DNA of 64,000 nt from Comamonas testosteroni (GTDB lineage: Bacteria > Pseudomonadota > Gammaproteobacteria > Burkholderiales > Burkholderiaceae_C), in contig NZ_CP129672.1 in assembly GCF_030505195.1 (NCBI RefSeq), forward strand, positions 1,984,001-2,048,000, in the 5' to 3' direction. Position numbers and translations under genes: made by a program. This document shows, in pieces, positions 45,253-53,836 of this stretch. Within the stretch, counting starts at the first letter, position 1. The number at the start of each line of letters is the position of its first letter. The notes beneath the pieces were generated by a model. That model saw only the letters and a list, made by a program, of their open reading frames with translations. It had not been told where the DNA came from and did no database searches.

Positions 45253-46700
45253 CAGGCTTTGGGCAGCTTTTCAGGGCGCTTCCAGTTGCGGATGCTGACC
45301 TGCCTGCCACGTCCTACCGTCAACGCGCCTGCCTCCGTATTCTTGGTCACGGTAGAGCCACCGCCCACCGTGCCGCCGGCGGCAATCGTCACCGGAGCCA
45401 CCAGCACGCAGTTGCTGCCGATATGCACATCGGCCTCGATCACGGTGCGGTGCTTGTTCACGCCGTCATAGTTGGCAGTGATGCTGCCTGCACCATAGTT
45501 CACGCGCTCGCCCACCGTGGCGTCGCCCAGATAGGCCAGGTGGTTGGCCTTGGCGCCATCGGCCAGGGTGGAGTTCTTCACTTCCACGAAGTTGCCGATA
45601 TGCACTTCGCGGCCCAGTCTGGCTCCGGGGCGCAGGCGGGCAAACGGGCCGATCAACGCGCCCTGACCCACTTCCACACCGGCCTTCTCGCCATCGATAT
45701 GCGTGAAGGGGTGGATCACGGCATCCTCGGCAATGCTCACATTGCTGAGATGGCAGTTGGCGCCGATCCTGGCGCCGGCGCCGATCGTCACCTTGCCGGC
45801 AAAGATGCAGTTCACGTCGATTTCCACATCCTGGCCGCAGCTCAGGCTGGCCTTGGTGCCGCGAGCATCGTCACGCAGGTCGAAGCGCGCAGGATCGGCC
45901 ATGCGCACGCCCTGCTCCATCAGCTGGCGCGCCTGGCGCAGCTGGTGGGCGCGCTCCAGCTCGGCCAGTTGCAGCGGGCTGTTGACGCCCGCCACCTGCA
46001 GCGCATCGGCAATGCGGTGGCCCACCACAGGCACGCCGTCGGCCACGGCCATGGCGACGATATCGGTCAGGTAGTACTCGCCCTGGGCATTGTTGTTGTC
46101 GAGCTTGGCAAGCCAGGCCGTCAGATGCCTGGCTGGCACGGCCATGATGCCGCTGTAGATCTCGGTGATGGCACGTTCGGCTTCGCTGGCGTCCTTTTGC
46201 TCGACGATGCGCTGCACCGTGCCGGCATCGTTGCGCACGATGCGGCCGTAGCCCGTGGGATCGGCCATGGTCACGGTCAGCAGCGCCATCTTGTCGCTGC
46301 CTGCGGCATCGAGCAGACCTTGCAGCGTGTCGGCCTGGGTCAGCGGCACATCACCCGACAGCACCACGACCAGACCATCGTCCTTGAGCGCAGGCACGGC
46401 CTGCTGCACGGCATGGCCGGTTCCCAGCTGGGGCTCCTGGCGCACAAACCTCAGATCCATTGCACCATGGGTGCCATCCGCGCCACTCGCGCCATTGGCA
46501 GCGGCGATGGCCGCTTCAACTTCTGCAGCACCATGGCCCGTCACCACCACCGCCGAGCGCGCCTTGAGCTGCGCAGCGGTATCCAGCACATGCTGCAACA
46601 GGGCACGACCGGCCAGCTTTTGCAGCACCTTGGGATGGCGGCTTTTCATGCGGGTGCCTTTGCCGGCAGCCATGACGACGATGTCCAGAGGTGCAGTCAT
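45252..46700 (-). CDS. glmU: Bifunctional UDP-GlcNAc pyrophosphorylase / glucosamine-1-phosphate acetyltransferase
   Basis: 482 residues from MTAPLDIVVMAAGKGTRMKS; a longer frame continues upstream into non-coding DNA. The N-terminal uridylyltransferase (1-250) has AAGKGTRMKSRHPKVLQ, GTGHAVQQ and VLSGDVPL; the C-terminal left-handed beta-helix (about 275-482) has the acetyltransferase His/Asn region GNFVEVKNSTL and GDATVGERVNYGAGSITANYDG. It completes UDP-GlcNAc synthesis begun by GlmS. It is followed in overlap by a histidine kinase gene, an unusual partner. Confidence 0.96.
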   Translation of the reverse strand: MTAPLDIVVMAAGKGTRMKSRHPKVLQKLAGRALLQHVLDTAAQLKARSAVVVTGHGAAEVEAAIAAANGASGADGTHGAMDLRFVRQEPQLGTGHAVQQAVPALKDDGLVVVLSGDVPLTQADTLQGLLDAAGSDKMALLTVTMADPTGYGRIVRNDAGTVQRIVEQKDASEAERAITEIYSGIMAVPARHLTAWLAKLDNNNAQGEYYLTDIVAMAVADGVPVVGHRIADALQVAGVNSPLQLAELERAHQLRQARQLMEQGVRMADPARFDLRDDARGTKASLSCGQDVEIDVNCIFAGKVTIGAGARIGANCHLSNVSIAEDAVIHPFTHIDGEKAGVEVGQGALIGPFARLRPGARLGREVHIGNFVEVKNSTLADGAKANHLAYLGDATVGERVNYGAGSITANYDGVNKHRTVIEADVHIGSNCVLVAPVTIAAGGTVGGGSTVTKNTEAGALTVGRGRQVSIRNWKRPEKLPKA

Positions 46701-46795
46701 ATTGATTTGTGGGATGAAAACCGCCTGATTATCGACCCATAGCCGCTGCCGGCAACTGCAAGCGCAGGCAACAGTGGCCGCAAACGCCTTATGCT

Positions 46796-47785
46796 TTGCC
46801 TGCCATGCCTCATGCAACCACCAGCCCCACTCCGCTGCTTCGCACCCGCGCCGTCGGCGCAGGCCATCTGCGCGCCTTTGTGGCCGTAGCCCGACACCTG
46901 AATTTTCGTGCCGCAGCGAACGAGCTGGCACTGACCCAGTCTGCCGTCAGCCGCCAGATCCAGTCGCTGGAAGACGAGGTCGGCATTCCGCTGTTTCTGC
47001 GCCATTCGCGCGCCGTGGAGCTGACGGGTGCCGGTGCCCAGCTGCTGCATGCCGTGCAACCTGCGCTGGAGTCGATCGACGCCACCGTGCGCCAGATCCG
47101 CCAGACTGTGGGCCGCAAGAGCGTGGCCATCACCACCTGGGCCAGCTTTGCCGCCATGTGGCTGATTCCGCGCCTGGAAGCTTTCCAGCGCGCCCATCCC
47201 GATATCGACATTCGCATCGACACGGGCGACGCCGTGGTCGATCTGGAGACCACCGATGTGGACCTGGCCATACGCTACAGCGCCGGAGTCTCCGATGCTG
47301 CGGCCAAGGCCCTGTTTGGCGAAGAGCTGGTGCTGGTCGCAAGCCCAGCCCTGCTCAAGAGCGGCCCCGCCGTGCGCAGCCCCGCCGATGCGGCCCGCTA
47401 CACGCTGATTGAAACCGGCGACGTGCACCGCATGCCCCAGCTGGAGTGGCTGAGCTGGCAGCGCTGGTTTGCCGCCAACGGCTGCGACCAGCTGCAGCCG
47501 CCGCGCTGGCTGTACTTCAACTACGCCCACCAGATCGTGCAGGCCGCGCTGGCGGGCCAGGGCCTGGCCATTGCGCGCCTGCCGCTGGTGGCCGATGCGC
47601 TGGCGGCCGGCACCCTGGTCGAGGTATTGCCAGAGCATCGCCTGGCATCGCCCCTGTCGTACTGGCTGCTGCAAGGCCCGCGCAGCAGCGAACGGCCCGA
47701 AGTGCAGGCCTTCTGCCAATGGCTGATGACCGAAGCCCTGCAGACCCGCAGCGCCATGCAAGCTGCGAGCCACAGCGAGCAATAA
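46796..47785 (+). CDS. LysR family transcriptional regulator (GcvA-like)
   Basis: 329 residues. Helix-turn-helix at about 22-82 (LRAFVAVARHLNFRAAANEL, ALTQSAVSRQIQSLED, FLRHSRAVELTGAG), then a periplasmic-binding-like effector domain (ASFAAMWLIPRLEAFQRAHP, DVDLAIRYSAG, IVQAALAGQGLAIARLPLV) typical of the GcvA group. It is divergent from glmU over 95 bp. The regulated gene is not obvious; distant targets are possible. Confidence 0.92.
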   Translation: MPAMPHATTSPTPLLRTRAVGAGHLRAFVAVARHLNFRAAANELALTQSAVSRQIQSLEDEVGIPLFLRHSRAVELTGAGAQLLHAVQPALESIDATVRQIRQTVGRKSVAITTWASFAAMWLIPRLEAFQRAHPDIDIRIDTGDAVVDLETTDVDLAIRYSAGVSDAAAKALFGEELVLVASPALLKSGPAVRSPADAARYTLIETGDVHRMPQLEWLSWQRWFAANGCDQLQPPRWLYFNYAHQIVQAALAGQGLAIARLPLVADALAAGTLVEVLPEHRLASPLSYWLLQGPRSSERPEVQAFCQWLMTEALQTRSAMQAASHSEQ

Positions 47786-47790
47786 AAAAG

Positions 47791-47870
47791 AGAGCTACCC
47801 ACGCATGATCTGCAACGGTTTCAAATACAAAATGATTTGAAACGCATATGTATCAAGCGTAAACAGCTCT
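47791..47870. repeat. 80-bp palindromic repeat (copy B)
   Basis: AGAGCT (47791-47796) and AGCTCT (47865-47870) form the ends; the centre is a GTTTCAAAT / ATTTGAAAC inverted repeat. Same length and layout as copies A (13377) and C (58107). It lies five bases after the lysR stop codon and between the convergent lysR and tyrS genes, with A and T runs on either side, so it may serve as their terminator. Confidence 0.7.
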
Positions 47871-47982
47871 CATTTTTACTACCCCCTTCTTTCGGCGACG
47901 CCACAGCGGCAAAGGTCTTGCCCTGTGGCGCGAAACACAAAAGAGGCGAATGGGGCGAATGGGGCAAGACGCCCCAGGGCCC

Positions 47983-49215
47983 TCAGCTCAGCGTGACGCG
48001 CGCAAACTTGCGCTTGCCCACTTGCAGCACAAAGGTGCCGGCATCCAGCTTCAGAGCGCGGTCGCTGATGACGTTGCCGTCAACGCGCACACCGCCGCCA
48101 TCGATCAGGCGGTTGGCTTCGCCGGTCGATGCAGCCAGGCCGGCCTGCTTGAGCAGCGCGCCAATGCCGGCGGGCGCACCCGACAGGCTCAGCTCGGGGA
48201 TGTCGTCGGGGATGCCGCCCTTGGAGCGGTTGATGAAATCCTGCTCGGCCGCATCGGCGGCTTCGGCGCTGTGAAAGCGCGCGGTGATCTCCTTGGCCAG
48301 CGCCACCTTGGCATGCTTGGGATTGCCGCCGGCCTCGATCTCGGCCTTGAGCGCAGCGATCTCGGCCAGGCTCTTGAAGGACAGCAGGGTGTACCAGTCC
48401 CACATCAGCTCGTCCGAGATCGACAGCACCTTGGCGAACATGGTGTTGGCGTCCTCGGTGATACCGATGTAGTTGTTCTTGGACTTGGACATCTTGTGCA
48501 CGCCGTCCAGACCCACCAGCAACGGCATTGTGAGCACACACTGCTGCTCCTGACCATACTCGGCCTGCAGATGACGGCCCATCATCAGGTTGAACTTCTG
48601 ATCGGTACCGCCCAGCTCCAGATCGGACTTGAGCGCCACCGAGTCATAGCCCTGCAGCAGCGGATAGAGAAACTCGTGCAGGCTGATGGAGCTGCCGTCG
48701 GTGAAGCGCGTATGGAAGTCGTTGCGCTCCATCATGCGCGCCACGGTGTACTTGGCCGACAGCTGGATCATGCCGCGCGCGCCCAGCTGGTCGCACCACT
48801 CGCTGTTGTAGCGCACCTCGGTCCTGGCCGGATCCAGCACCTTGGCGGCCTGGGTGTAATAGGTCTCGGCGTTGAGCTTGATCTGCTCGGCCGTCAGCGG
48901 CGGGCGCGTGGAGTTGCGGCCCGAAGGGTCGCCGATCAGCGTGGTGAAATCGCCGATCAGGAAAATCACCTGATGGCCCAGATCCTGCAACTGGCGCATC
49001 TTGTTGAGCACCACGGTATGGCCCAGGTGAATGTCGGGAGCTGTCGGATCCAGACCCAGCTTGATGCGCAGGGGCACGCCGGTGGCTTCGGACCTGGCCA
49101 GCTTCTGGACCCACTCGTCCCTCGGCAGCAGCTCATCGACTCCACGCAGAGTGACTTCCAGCGCCTGGTTCACTCTGTCGGTCACGGGAAAACTTGTAAC
49201 AGCAGATTGATTCAT
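47983..49215 (-). CDS. tyrS: Tyrosyl-tRNA synthetase
   Basis: 410 residues from MNQSAVTSF; a longer frame upstream is non-coding. Class I synthetase with the HIGH variant HLGH ([10 protein letters not shown]), the KMSKS loop (KMSKSKNNY), tyrosine-site segments ([29 protein letters not shown]), and a C-terminal S4 RNA-binding domain ([18 protein letters not shown]). The length and [11 protein letters not shown] form fit the TyrZ-like subclass of bacterial TyrRS. Divergent from the M23 peptidase gene. Confidence 0.96.
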   Translation of the reverse strand: MNQSAVTSFPVTDRVNQALEVTLRGVDELLPRDEWVQKLARSEATGVPLRIKLGLDPTAPDIHLGHTVVLNKMRQLQDLGHQVIFLIGDFTTLIGDPSGRNSTRPPLTAEQIKLNAETYYTQAAKVLDPARTEVRYNSEWCDQLGARGMIQLSAKYTVARMMERNDFHTRFTDGSSISLHEFLYPLLQGYDSVALKSDLELGGTDQKFNLMMGRHLQAEYGQEQQCVLTMPLLVGLDGVHKMSKSKNNYIGITEDANTMFAKVLSISDELMWDWYTLLSFKSLAEIAALKAEIEAGGNPKHAKVALAKEITARFHSAEAADAAEQDFINRSKGGIPDDIPELSLSGAPAGIGALLKQAGLAASTGEANRLIDGGGVRVDGNVISDRALKLDAGTFVLQVGKRKFARVTLS

Positions 49216-49313
49216 AAGGGTTTTTCGGCAGGCGAGGTAGGACGCGGCCGATATACTTGGAGGTTTGGTGTTACGGTCAATTCTAGACTGCTCCCTCATA
49301 AAGACCTCTTTGG

Positions 49314-50765
49314 ATGGACTTATGGCACGGTAGAGCTGCTGGAGACGTGTCAGTCGTAACAAATACCAACTCCACCGACACGCTTTCCCAAGGATTTGAT
49401 GTTTTGATGACTGGCTTGAAAAATGCCGGCGGTGCCCTGCTTGCACGGCTGACATCGGCTCTGCAAAAACACCCCAAGCGCGCCACGGCGGCGCTGGCGA
49501 CTGTTTTGCTGACCGGTGGCAGCGGTGCCTTCGCAGTGGCCAGCCTGGGCCCCGACCCCGCCGACCTCCCCGTACGCACACTGACCGAACCCGTCGCCTC
49601 CCTGGCCGCCGGCCAGGATCTGGCCGATCTGACGGATCTGCAGTCCTTCTCCCTCTACCGCTCCGAATACACCCGCAGCAACGACACCACCGAGTCGCTG
49701 CTGCAGCGCCTTGGCATTGCCGACCCGCAGGCCGCAGCCTTCATGCGCAGCAATGAAGCCGTGCGCCAGAACGTGCTGGGCCGCGCCGGCCGCCTGGTGT
49801 CCGCAGAGACCACGCCCGACCAGCAGCTGAGCCAGCTGACCGTGCGCTGGGCCCCCGGCGAAGACGGCAGCTTTCAGCGCCTGACCGTGGAACGCGTGGA
49901 CGGCAAGCTGCAGTCCAAGATCGAGACCGGCAAGCTCACGGCCAGCCCCCGCCTCGCGGGGGGCGTGATCCGCTCCTCCTTCTTTGCCGCCACGGATGCC
50001 TCCGACATTCCCGACAGTGTCTCCATGCAGATGGCCGACATCTTCCAGGGCGAGCTGGACTTCCGCCGCGGCCTGCGCAAGGGCGACCGCTTTGCCGTGG
50101 TCTATGAATCGCTGGAAGCCGATGGCGAGCCGCTGCGCGCCGGCCGCGTGCTGAGCACCGAGTTCTACAACAATGGCAAGTCGCATCAGGCCATGTGGTT
50201 CCAGGAAGCCGGCAAGAAAGGCGCCTACTACACGCTGGACGGCAAGAGCCTGCGCCAGGCGTATCTGAACTACCCCGTGGAGTTCTCGCGCATCAGCAGC
50301 GGTTTTTCCATGCGCGTGCACCCCATCCAGAAAACCTGGCGCGCCCATCTGGGCACCGACTTCGCGGCACCCACGGGCACCAAGGTGCGCACCGTGGGCG
50401 ACGGCGTCGTGTCCTTTGCCGGCGTACAAAACGGTTACGGCAATGTGATCTTTGTCGATCACGCCAACCAGCACACCACCGTGTATGCCCACCTGAGCCG
50501 CATCGACGTCAAGCGCGGTCAACGCGTGGACCAGGGCGACATCATCGGCGCCGTGGGCTCCACGGGCTGGGCCACCGGCCCTCATCTGCACTTCGAATTC
50601 CGCGACAAGGGCGAGCAGCGCGACCCGCTGACCATTGCCCAGATCACCGATGCCGCCCAGCCCATCTCCAAGGCCGCTCGCCCGGCCTTCGAGCAGCAGG
50701 CAGCGCAGATGCGCATCGAACTCAACGCCGGCACGCAGGCCTTCGCCGTGGCCAGCGCGCGCTGA
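49314..50765 (+). CDS. M23 family metallopeptidase (MepM/NlpD-like endopeptidase)
   Basis: 483 residues from the ATG at 49314; a GTG at 49347 and an ATG at 49407 are alternatives. One N-terminal membrane segment ([23 protein letters not shown]) anchors a periplasmic protein. A central OapA/MepM-like region ([40 protein letters not shown]) precedes the LytM domain (about 340-440), with Zn ligands in HLGTDFAAP and [10 protein letters not shown]. Expected role: cleavage of peptidoglycan cross-links for cell growth. anmK follows in the same direction after a terminator. Confidence 0.92.
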   Translation: MDLWHGRAAGDVSVVTNTNSTDTLSQGFDVLMTGLKNAGGALLARLTSALQKHPKRATAALATVLLTGGSGAFAVASLGPDPADLPVRTLTEPVASLAAGQDLADLTDLQSFSLYRSEYTRSNDTTESLLQRLGIADPQAAAFMRSNEAVRQNVLGRAGRLVSAETTPDQQLSQLTVRWAPGEDGSFQRLTVERVDGKLQSKIETGKLTASPRLAGGVIRSSFFAATDASDIPDSVSMQMADIFQGELDFRRGLRKGDRFAVVYESLEADGEPLRAGRVLSTEFYNNGKSHQAMWFQEAGKKGAYYTLDGKSLRQAYLNYPVEFSRISSGFSMRVHPIQKTWRAHLGTDFAAPTGTKVRTVGDGVVSFAGVQNGYGNVIFVDHANQHTTVYAHLSRIDVKRGQRVDQGDIIGAVGSTGWATGPHLHFEFRDKGEQRDPLTIAQITDAAQPISKAARPAFEQQAAQMRIELNAGTQAFAVASAR

Positions 50766-50788
50766 TCCATCGCCGCGAAACAACCTGA

Positions 50789-50812
50789 GGGCTGCACATT
50801 GCAGCCCTTTTT
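50789..50812 (+). terminator. Rho-independent terminator after the M23 gene
   Basis: GGGCTGCA-CAT-TGCAGCCC followed by a T run, 24 bp after the stop. Confidence 0.88.
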
Positions 50813-50907
50813 CATTTCCGCATCAGGATCGTTTGCAGCCACCGCCAGGAAAGCCGCAAACGCTACAGCTAAGATAGTAAACCGCACGCCAACCCGTCTG
50901 ATCTGCC

Positions 50908-52047
50908 ATGCCCAATGCCATTGAACAAGCCGCTCAAAGCTCCCTCTATATCGGCCTGATGTCCGGCACATCGCTGGACGGCGTCGACGGGGTTCTCGTG
51001 GACTTCAGCCAGGCAACGCGAGTGCTGCAACATGCCAGCTGCGGCTTCGACGCGGCCTTGCGCGCCGAGTTGCTGGCCCTCAACACCGCTGGCGGCCAGG
51101 ACGAGCTGCATCGCGCGGCCCTGGCTGCCAATGCACTGGTGCGCCACTATGCACAGGTGGTACAGCAACTGCTGGCTGCAGCCGGCGTCCAGCCCGGGCA
51201 GATCGCGGCCATAGGCGCCCATGGCCAGACCGTGCGCCACCGTCCGCAGATGTACGATGGCACGGGCTACACGCTGCAGCTCAACAGTCCCGCCCTGCTG
51301 GCCGAGCTGACCGGCATCACCGTCGTCGCCGACCTGCGCAGCCGCGATGTGGCAGCGGGCGGCCAGGGTGCGCCGCTGGTGCCGGCATTTCATCAAAGCG
51401 TGTTCGGCAAGCCCGGGGAAACAGCCCTGGTGCTCAATATCGGCGGCATTGCCAATCTCAGCGTGCTGGATGCCGACGGCTCGGTGCTGGGCTTCGATAC
51501 CGGCACCGGCAATGCGCTGATGGACGGCTGGTGCCTGCGCCATACCGGCAAGAGCTATGACGACAGCGGCCGGTGGGCCGCCAGCGGCAAGGTCCTGCCC
51601 GAACTGCTGGCCGCCATGCTGGGCGATCCCTATCTGGCCCAGCAGCCGCCCAAGAGCACGGGGCGCGATCTGTTTCATGCCGGCTGGCTGGAGCGGCATC
51701 TGCAGCAACATGCGGCGCAGGCTGCCGCGCTCGATGTTCAGGCGACCCTGACCGAATTCACGGCCGCCAGCTGCGCCCATGCCGTGCAGCGTATCGGCAG
51801 GGGCGGCACCGAACTGCTGGTCTGCGGCGGCGGTGCACTGAACACCTATCTGATGCAACGCCTGGCCGCCCTGCTGCCGGGCGTGACAGTAGCCTCCACG
51901 GCAAAGCGCGGCCTGCCCCCGCTGGAAGTGGAAGCCGCAGCCTTTGCCTGGCTGGCACGCCAATGCCTGCTGGGCCTGCCCGGCAATCTGGCCAGCGTGA
52001 CGGGTGCCAGCGGCCCGCGCATTCTGGGCGCCATCCACCCCGCTTGA
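50908..52047 (+). CDS. anmK: Anhydro-N-acetylmuramic acid kinase
   Basis: 379 residues. ASKHA-fold kinase with the phosphate loop YIGLMSGTSLDGVDGVLVDF, IGAHGQTVRHRPQ, DLRSRDVAAGGQGAPLVPAF, GGIANLSVL, FDTGTGNALMD and VCGGGALNTYLM. It hydrolyses and phosphorylates 1,6-anhydro-MurNAc to MurNAc-6-phosphate in cell-wall recycling. Placement behind an M23 peptidoglycan peptidase is functionally coherent. Confidence 0.96.
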   Translation: MPNAIEQAAQSSLYIGLMSGTSLDGVDGVLVDFSQATRVLQHASCGFDAALRAELLALNTAGGQDELHRAALAANALVRHYAQVVQQLLAAAGVQPGQIAAIGAHGQTVRHRPQMYDGTGYTLQLNSPALLAELTGITVVADLRSRDVAAGGQGAPLVPAFHQSVFGKPGETALVLNIGGIANLSVLDADGSVLGFDTGTGNALMDGWCLRHTGKSYDDSGRWAASGKVLPELLAAMLGDPYLAQQPPKSTGRDLFHAGWLERHLQQHAAQAAALDVQATLTEFTAASCAHAVQRIGRGGTELLVCGGGALNTYLMQRLAALLPGVTVASTAKRGLPPLEVEAAAFAWLARQCLLGLPGNLASVTGASGPRILGAIHPA

Positions 52048-52372
52048 CAGCGCGTACGCCGGTCTGACTGCAGGCCTGTTCCGCTCTCGCGGTCGCTGTG
52101 CAACAGCCCGCGCTTGCGCAAAATGGGCACGACCTCGCTTGGCCAACAGCTCCAGCAGCTGCTGGATGAGCGCGGCATGCTCAGCCCATGGCCCATGGCC
52201 CATGGCGCGGGGAGTGCAGCGCCGGTGGCATGACGCCAGGCTGCCGAAAGCCGGCCGCCCGCAATGCAAAAAGCAGCCCGACCCACCAGTAGCCGGACTG
52301 CTTTTCGCATCTTGGATGTCCTGCCCGGCTGGCTCCATCGAGCCAGGCCGGGTTCGATCAGCGCATGAACGC
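52048..52372. other. Convergent gap with two hairpins and a CCCATGG triplet
   Basis: Between anmK (+) and the permease (-). A terminator-like stem AAAAGCAG/CTGCTTTT with inner CCG/CGG pairs lies at 52268-52305. A longer GC stem (CCCGGC-TGGCTC/GAGCCA-GCCGGG, 52324-52352) lies 20 bp after the permease stop. Three perfect copies of CCCATGG are at 52185-52205, inside a short frame (MGTTSLGQQLQQLLDERGML) that has no start signal. Confidence 0.6.
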
Positions 52373-53674
52373 TCAGTGACCGCCGACGTAGATGAACTTG
52401 AACAGGAACAGGGCAGCAATCACCCACATGATCCAGTGCACCTCCTTGACCTTGCCCGTGCACAGCTTGAGCACCGCATAGGTGATGAAGCCGAAGGCCA
52501 GACCGTTGGCGATGGAGTAGGTGAAAGGCATCATCAGCGCAGTGACGACTGCCGGTATGGCTTCGGTGGTTTCATCCCACTGCACTTCCGTCAGGTCACG
52601 CAGCATCAGGCAGGCCACGAACAGCAAAGCAGGCGCAGTGGCATAGCCGGGGACCACACTGGCCAACGGTGCGATGAACAGGCAGGCCAGGAACAGCATG
52701 GCAACCGTGAGAGCCGTCAGACCGGTACGGCCGCCGGCCTGCACACCGGCAGCGCTCTCCACATAGGCGGTGGTGCTGGAGGTGCCCAGGATGGAGCCCA
52801 CGAAAATCGCGCCCGAATCGGCCAGCAGCGAGCGGTTGAAACGCCCCATGCGCTCAGGCACCAGCAGGCCGGCGCGGCGCGCCACGCCCATCAGCGTGCC
52901 GGTGGCATCAAACAGCTCCACCAGGAAGAACACCAGCACCACATTGAGGAAGCCCGTGGTCAGCGCCGTCTTGATGTCGAGCTTCATGAAGGTGGGCTCG
53001 ATGGAGGGAGGTGCCGAGAAGATGCCGTGAAAGGTATTGCCGCCGAAGAAGAACGAGGCCACCGTCACGGCCAGGATGCCGATCAGCAATGCGCCCGGCA
53101 CCTTGAGACGGTCCAGCACCACGATCAGCAAAAAGCCCAGCAGCGCCATGATGACCTCGGGCTTGTGCAGATCGCCCAGCGTCACATAGGTATTTTGGTC
53201 AGCGGCAACCACACCGGCGGTCTTGAGCGCAATCAGCGCCAGGAACAGTCCCAGCCCGACGGTGATGGACACGCGTATGGACTGCGGTATGCCCTTGATG
53301 ATGAGCTCACGCAGGCCCAGCATCGTGCAGATCAGGAACAGACATCCCGAGATGAACACCGCCCCCAGAGCCGCCTCCCACGTATAGCCCATCTTGAGCA
53401 CCACCACGTAGGCAAAATAGGCGTTCAGCCCCATGCCCGGCGCAAGCGCGATCGGGTAGTTGGCATACAGCGCCATAATGGTCGAGCCCAGCGCTGCGAT
53501 CAGGCAGGTGGCGACAAAGACCGAGCCTTTTGGCATGCCCGCATCCCCCAGAATGGAGGGGTTGACGAACATGATGTAGGCCATTGAAAGAAAGGTCGTC
53601 AGTCCTGCGACCAGTTCGGTGCGCACATTGGTGTTGTGCTCCCTGAGTTTGAATATCCGCTCTGTCCAATTCAT
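52373..53674 (-). CDS. NCS2/AzgA family purine permease
   Basis: 433 residues from MNWTERIFKLREHNTNVRTE with GGAG eight bases upstream. It is a 14-segment NCS2 protein of the AzgA-like (adenine/guanine/hypoxanthine) group: ELVAGLTTFLSMAYIMFVNP, LAPGMGLNAYFAYVVV, GIPQSIRVSITVGLGLFLAL, VELFDATGTLMGVARRAG and GTSSTTAYVESAAGVQAGGRTGLTAL. It would import hypoxanthine, guanine or adenine with protons. It lies 162 bp downstream of xdhB on the same strand, which suggests a purine uptake and oxidation unit. Confidence 0.93.
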   Translation of the reverse strand: MNWTERIFKLREHNTNVRTELVAGLTTFLSMAYIMFVNPSILGDAGMPKGSVFVATCLIAALGSTIMALYANYPIALAPGMGLNAYFAYVVVLKMGYTWEAALGAVFISGCLFLICTMLGLRELIIKGIPQSIRVSITVGLGLFLALIALKTAGVVAADQNTYVTLGDLHKPEVIMALLGFLLIVVLDRLKVPGALLIGILAVTVASFFFGGNTFHGIFSAPPSIEPTFMKLDIKTALTTGFLNVVLVFFLVELFDATGTLMGVARRAGLLVPERMGRFNRSLLADSGAIFVGSILGTSSTTAYVESAAGVQAGGRTGLTALTVAMLFLACLFIAPLASVVPGYATAPALLFVACLMLRDLTEVQWDETTEAIPAVVTALMMPFTYSIANGLAFGFITYAVLKLCTGKVKEVHWIMWVIAALFLFKFIYVGGH

Positions 53675-53836
53675 TGCATAGTCTCCGTGTTGTTTTGCAT
53701 GCAAGGCGCAACGCGAGGAACGCGCCCGGTCCTGCGCCGCCAAATGAGCGGCGCAGCACATGGCCTTGCCCCGCGGCAAACAGCCATGACTCAAATGGCT
53801 GCCGCCCCGCAAGGCGACAACACCTGTGAGGAAAAA

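Noticed and set aside
45252..46931. N-terminal extension of GlmU to 46931
   Set aside because: The family N-terminus MTAPLDIVVMAAGKGTRMKS starts at 46700; the extension overlaps the divergent lysR start and is Arg-rich.
47983..49581. N-terminal extension of TyrS to 49581
   Set aside because: It overlaps the divergent M23 gene; the family start lies at 49215.
52004..53587. 527-codon plus-strand frame opposite the purine permease
   Set aside because: Antisense to a conserved 14-span transporter; Gln/His/Arg-rich product.
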